Shown piece after piece: positions 61,165-64,000 of a stretch of 64,000 nucleotides of DNA. The DNA is from Cronobacter sakazakii (lineage in GTDB: Bacteria > Pseudomonadota > Gammaproteobacteria > Enterobacterales > Enterobacteriaceae). Position 1 is the stretch's first letter. The number at the start of each line of letters is the position of its first letter. The stretch covers positions 1,054,001 through 1,118,000 of the forward strand of contig NZ_CP011047.1 of assembly GCF_000982825.1 (NCBI RefSeq), in the 5' to 3' direction. Under the pieces are notes generated by a model, which saw only the letters and a program-made list of their open reading frames with translations, was not told where the DNA came from and did not search any database. Both the position numbers and the translations under genes were made by a program.

Positions 61165-61986
61165 ATGCCGTGTGAAGAACTGGATCTGGTGTGGAAGAAT
61201 ATTAAAGCCGAAGCCCGTCAGCTGGCCGATTGTGAGCCGATGCTGGCCAGTTTTTACCATGCGACATTGCTTAAGCACGAAAATCTGGGCAGCGCGTTAA
61301 GTTACATGCTGGCGAACAAGCTGGCGTCGCCGATTATGCCTGCCATCGCCATTCGTGAAGTGGTGGAAGAGGCGTACCGGGCAGACCCGGAAATGATCGC
61401 CTCCGCCGCGTGCGATATCCAGGCCGTCCGTACCCGCGATCCGGCGGTGGATAAATACTCCACGCCGCTGCTCTATCTCAAAGGTTTTCATGCCCTGCAG
61501 GCCTACCGCATCGGCCACTGGCTCTGGAAGCAGGGGCGTCAGGCGCTGGCGATTTTCCTGCAAAATCAGGTGTCGGTCTCTTTTCAGGTTGATATTCATC
61601 CGGCGGCGACCATTGGCCGCGGGATCATGCTCGATCATGCGACCGGCATTGTGATCGGCGAAACCGCCGTGGTGGAAGATGACGTTTCTATTCTGCAGTC
61701 GGTTACGCTGGGCGGTACCGGTAAAACCAGCGGCGATCGCCACCCGAAAATCCGCGAAGGCGTGATGATTGGCGCGGGCGCGAAAATCCTTGGCAATATC
61801 GAAGTCGGGCGCGGCGCGAAAATCGGCGCGGGCTCGGTGGTGCTTCAGCCGGTGCCGCCGCACACCACGGCGGCGGGCGTCCCGGCGCGTATTGTCGGTA
61901 AGCCTGAGAGCGATAAACCGTCGATGGATATGGATCAGCATTTCAACGGCATCAATCACGGGTTTGAGTACGGCGATGGCATCTGA
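61165..61986 (+). CDS. cysE: Serine acetyltransferase CysE
   Basis: A 273-residue enzyme that acetylates serine with acetyl-CoA for cysteine synthesis. An N-terminal helical domain (about 1-140) precedes a left-handed beta helix of hexapeptide repeats (about 140-245: VDIHPAATIGRGIMLDHATG, SVTLGGTGKTSGDRHPKI). The C-terminus GINHGFEYGDGI ends in Ile, the residue that inserts into the CysK active site. The ATG at 61165 follows CTGGAGAAAGCA. A terminator follows. Confidence 0.98.
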   Translation: MPCEELDLVWKNIKAEARQLADCEPMLASFYHATLLKHENLGSALSYMLANKLASPIMPAIAIREVVEEAYRADPEMIASAACDIQAVRTRDPAVDKYSTPLLYLKGFHALQAYRIGHWLWKQGRQALAIFLQNQVSVSFQVDIHPAATIGRGIMLDHATGIVIGETAVVEDDVSILQSVTLGGTGKTSGDRHPKIREGVMIGAGAKILGNIEVGRGAKIGAGSVVLQPVPPHTTAAGVPARIVGKPESDKPSMDMDQHFNGINHGFEYGDGI

Positions 61987-62007
61987 GCCTGCAAGGCTTC
62001 GCATTAA

Positions 62008-62030
62008 AAAGCCGCGCACTGCGCGGCTTT
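62008..62030 (+). terminator. Terminator after cysE
   Basis: A ten-pair stem AAAGCCGCGC/GCGCGGCTTT with loop ACT, followed by GTTGTTT, lies 22 bases after the cysE stop, between it and the convergent trmL. Confidence 0.85.
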
Positions 62031-62050
62031 GTTGTTTCTGACGGTGGCGT

Positions 62051-62524
62051 TTAGCTGCGCAACACCGCGCCTGGATAACCAAGCTGCCGCCAGGCCTCGT
62101 ACACCACGACGGAAACCGCGTTGGAGAGGTTCATGCTGCGGCTGTCTGGCATCATCGGGATGCGGATCTTCTGCTCTTGTGGCAGTACGTCCAGAATTGA
62201 GGCGGGCAGACCGCGGGTTTCCGGGCCAAACATCAGATAGTCGCCGTCCTGATAGCTGACCGCGCTGTGCGCGGGCGTGCCTTTGGTGGTGAGCGCAAAC
62301 AGGCGCTGCGGCTTTTCCGCTTCCAGAAACGCGGCATAGTCGGCATGGCGCATCACGGCGGTAAATTCGTGGTAATCCAGCCCGGCGCGGCGCAGGCGCT
62401 TATCATCCCAGGTAAAACCCATCGGCTCAATAATATGCAGGCGAAAGCCTGTATTAGCGCAAAGACGGATGATATTACCGGTGTTGGGCGGAATTTCAGG
62501 TTCAAACAGGACGATATTCAGCAT
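62051..62524 (-). CDS. trmL: tRNA (cytidine/uridine-34-2'-O)-methyltransferase TrmL
   Basis: A 157-residue SPOUT enzyme, the length of E. coli TrmL (YibK), that methylates the wobble ribose of leucine tRNAs. Motifs are IPPNTGNIIRLCANTG (motif 1), LMFGPETRGLPASIL (motif 2) and MPDSRSMNLSNAVSVVVYEA (motif 3, the knot). It is convergent with cysE and lies downstream of cpxA on the same strand. Confidence 0.97.
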   Translation of the reverse strand: MLNIVLFEPEIPPNTGNIIRLCANTGFRLHIIEPMGFTWDDKRLRRAGLDYHEFTAVMRHADYAAFLEAEKPQRLFALTTKGTPAHSAVSYQDGDYLMFGPETRGLPASILDVLPQEQKIRIPMMPDSRSMNLSNAVSVVVYEAWRQLGYPGAVLRS

Positions 62525-62626
62525 ACGGCTCCCCTTGTGCAGAGGCGCGCAGAATAACAGAATTGCCGGTGGGTAAACACTGCGGACGCAGGATAAACCA
62601 CGCCCTCCCGCAGGGGGAGGGCGACC

Positions 62627-64000
62627 TCAGGATCGGTGATAAAGCGGCAACCAGAGCGTCAGGCGCAAGCCGCCCAGCGGACTGTCGTCTGCCTTCACCC
62701 AGCCGCGATGCTGCTGAACGGCGGTTTCTACGATAGCGAGGCCGAGACCCGTACCACCGGATTCGCGGTCGCGCGCCTCGTCAGTGCGATAGAACGGCCG
62801 GAAAATCTGTTCCCGATCGGCCTGGCTGACGCCCGGACCGTCATCATCGACATTAATCGTAATCCCTTCTTTATCCACGGCAAAACTCACGGAAATCTTG
62901 CTGTGCGAGTAGCGCAGCGCGTTGCGCACGATATTCTCCAGCGCGCTTTCCAGCGCGTTCGGGTTGCCATAAAGCAGCCACGGGCCAGGCGGATACGTCA
63001 CTTCAAATGATTTACCCATCTGCTCGGCTTCAAACGCGGCGTTATCAAGGACTTCGCCCCAGATCTGGTTCGCTTTCATGGTCTCGCTCACCAGCGCGTT
63101 TTTCTGCTGGTTACGCGACATCACCAGCAGATCGTTAATCATGCTGTCGAGCCGGTGCGCCTCGGTTTCGATGCGCTCAAGCTCTTTGCTCTCTCCGCTG
63201 CGGCGGCGCAGCAGCGCGGTGCCCAGTTGCAGACGCGTAAGCGGCGTGCGCAGTTCGTGGGAGATATCAGAGAGCAGTCGTTGCTGGGTCGTCATCATGC
63301 GCTCCAGCGCCGTCACCATCTGGTTAAAACTCGCGCCTGCGGCGATAAACTCCTGCGGCCCGGCTTCCAGTTCCGGGTGCTGGCGCAGGTTGCCCTGAGC
63401 CACTTCATCGGCGGCGTTTTTAAGCTTACGTGCCGGGCGCGCCAGGCTCCACGCCAGCCACAGCAGCAGCGGCGAGCTGACCAGCATTGTGACGATCAGC
63501 AGTAGCAGCGGGCGGTCGAACAGCAGGTTGATAAAATCGGACTGCGAATTGCTCGCCGGGCGGATCAGGTACAACTGGTAATTATCTTCGCCGTCGCGCA
63601 CGGAAAACGGCCCGACCAGCTCCACGCGGCCATATTTTTTCTTCTGCGGATGATCGGAGTTATCAGACTGACCGATAAAGTTGCGAATGATCTGCATTTC
63701 ATTGCGCTCAGCGCCGATCACGCGCCCTTCGCTGGTAACCAGCAGCAGCCGCTGCCCCGGCGGCGCCCACTTGTCGATAGCGCGGAACAGCCGCCGCCAC
63801 CACATCAGATCGTTGGGCGGGTCGCCCGCCAGCTCAGCCTCGACGTGCTGCTCAATCATCGTGCCCTGACGCTGCTCGCTCTCCAGCAGTTCCGTCATCT
63901 GACGACTGTCGAGCTTAGGCAGCATCAGCACCAGCATTAATACCAGCGCCAGCGTCAGCCAGAAAATGGCGAAGATGCGGGCGGTAAGGCTGCCTATCAT
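62627..64000 (-). CDS. cpxA: Envelope-stress sensor kinase CpxA
   Basis: A complete 457-residue histidine kinase whose ATG is the last three bases of the window. Two membrane helices (about 8-28 and 165-185) enclose a periplasmic PAS-like sensor. HAMP follows, then the HisKA box LLSDISHELRTPLTRL with the phosphorylated His (about 248) and the ATPase motifs NIVRNALRYS, DDDGPGV and GGTGLGLAIVE. It phosphorylates CpxR, whose gene would lie just outside the window. A nine-pair GC-rich hairpin (62601-62623) follows its stop without a T run. Confidence 0.97.
   Translation of the reverse strand: MIGSLTARIFAIFWLTLALVLMLVLMLPKLDSRQMTELLESEQRQGTMIEQHVEAELAGDPPNDLMWWRRLFRAIDKWAPPGQRLLLVTSEGRVIGAERNEMQIIRNFIGQSDNSDHPQKKKYGRVELVGPFSVRDGEDNYQLYLIRPASNSQSDFINLLFDRPLLLLIVTMLVSSPLLLWLAWSLARPARKLKNAADEVAQGNLRQHPELEAGPQEFIAAGASFNQMVTALERMMTTQQRLLSDISHELRTPLTRLQLGTALLRRRSGESKELERIETEAHRLDSMINDLLVMSRNQQKNALVSETMKANQIWGEVLDNAAFEAEQMGKSFEVTYPPGPWLLYGNPNALESALENIVRNALRYSHSKISVSFAVDKEGITINVDDDGPGVSQADREQIFRPFYRTDEARDRESGGTGLGLAIVETAVQQHRGWVKADDSPLGGLRLTLWLPLYHRS

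Overview
The window is a 64-kb stretch of a GC-rich enterobacterial chromosome. Nearly every backbone gene reads as a close relative of an Escherichia coli gene. The lipopolysaccharide (LPS) core genes (waaE, a wabG-type gene, waaQ) are of the kind known from Klebsiella, Serratia, Enterobacter and Cronobacter. A Cronobacter/Enterobacter-like host is my best guess, but the sequence alone does not settle the genus. I found no rRNA or tRNA gene and no CRISPR array.

Layout. (1) 1-5438: sulfoquinovose catabolism, with yihR (cut by the window edge), yihS, yihT and yihU on the minus strand, divergent from yihV and the repressor gene yihW (csqR). Two of these genes look damaged: yihS has an in-frame amber codon, and the natural yihT start appears to be one base out of frame. 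(2) 5548-8430: yihX, yihY, dtd, fabY, tightly packed. (3) 8458-8589: three REP-like palindromes at a junction that is not adjacent in E. coli (fabY next to yicH). (4) 8624-11834: yicH and xanP, the latter with a PurR-like box over its promoter. (5) 12099-20237: an A/T-rich chaperone-usher fimbrial island between xanP and recG, where E. coli has gltS. It has a first pilin, chaperone, usher, tip subunit and three more pilin paralogues, with an intact 768-bp IS1 and its 9-bp target duplication in the spacer between the second and third pilins. (6) 20797-26669: the recG-trmH-spoT-rpoZ-gmk operon. (7) 26927-37141: ligB, yicG, yicC, rph-pyrE, slmA, dut, coaBC, radC, rpmB-rpmG, mutM, coaD. (8) 37146-51007: LPS inner- and outer-core genes. 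(9) 51236-53467: kbl-tdh. (10) 53982-64000: a stand-alone glycosyltransferase, yibQ-envC-gpmM, yibN-grxC-secB-gpsA-cysE, trmL and cpxA.

How the genes work together. The sulfoquinovose genes form an Embden-Meyerhof-like route (isomerase, kinase, aldolase, reductase) under one DeoR-type repressor; the two lesions suggest the route is being lost or that the sequence has errors. The LPS block makes ADP-heptose (hldD), adds Kdo (waaA) and heptoses (waaC, waaF, waaQ), decorates the core (waaE, wabG-like and three other glycosyltransferases, a possible phosphoethanolamine transferase) and ligates O antigen (waaL). The fimbrial island is a self-contained surface-organelle operon whose last two pilin genes are separated from the rest by a terminator and an IS1.

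No wholly unknown multi-gene system stands out. The best leads are the double lesion in the sulfoquinovose operon, the covarying REP-like hairpins, the pilin array with its IS1 and atypical C-termini, the hybrid LPS-core locus with one reversed glycosyltransferase, and several well-formed candidate operators.
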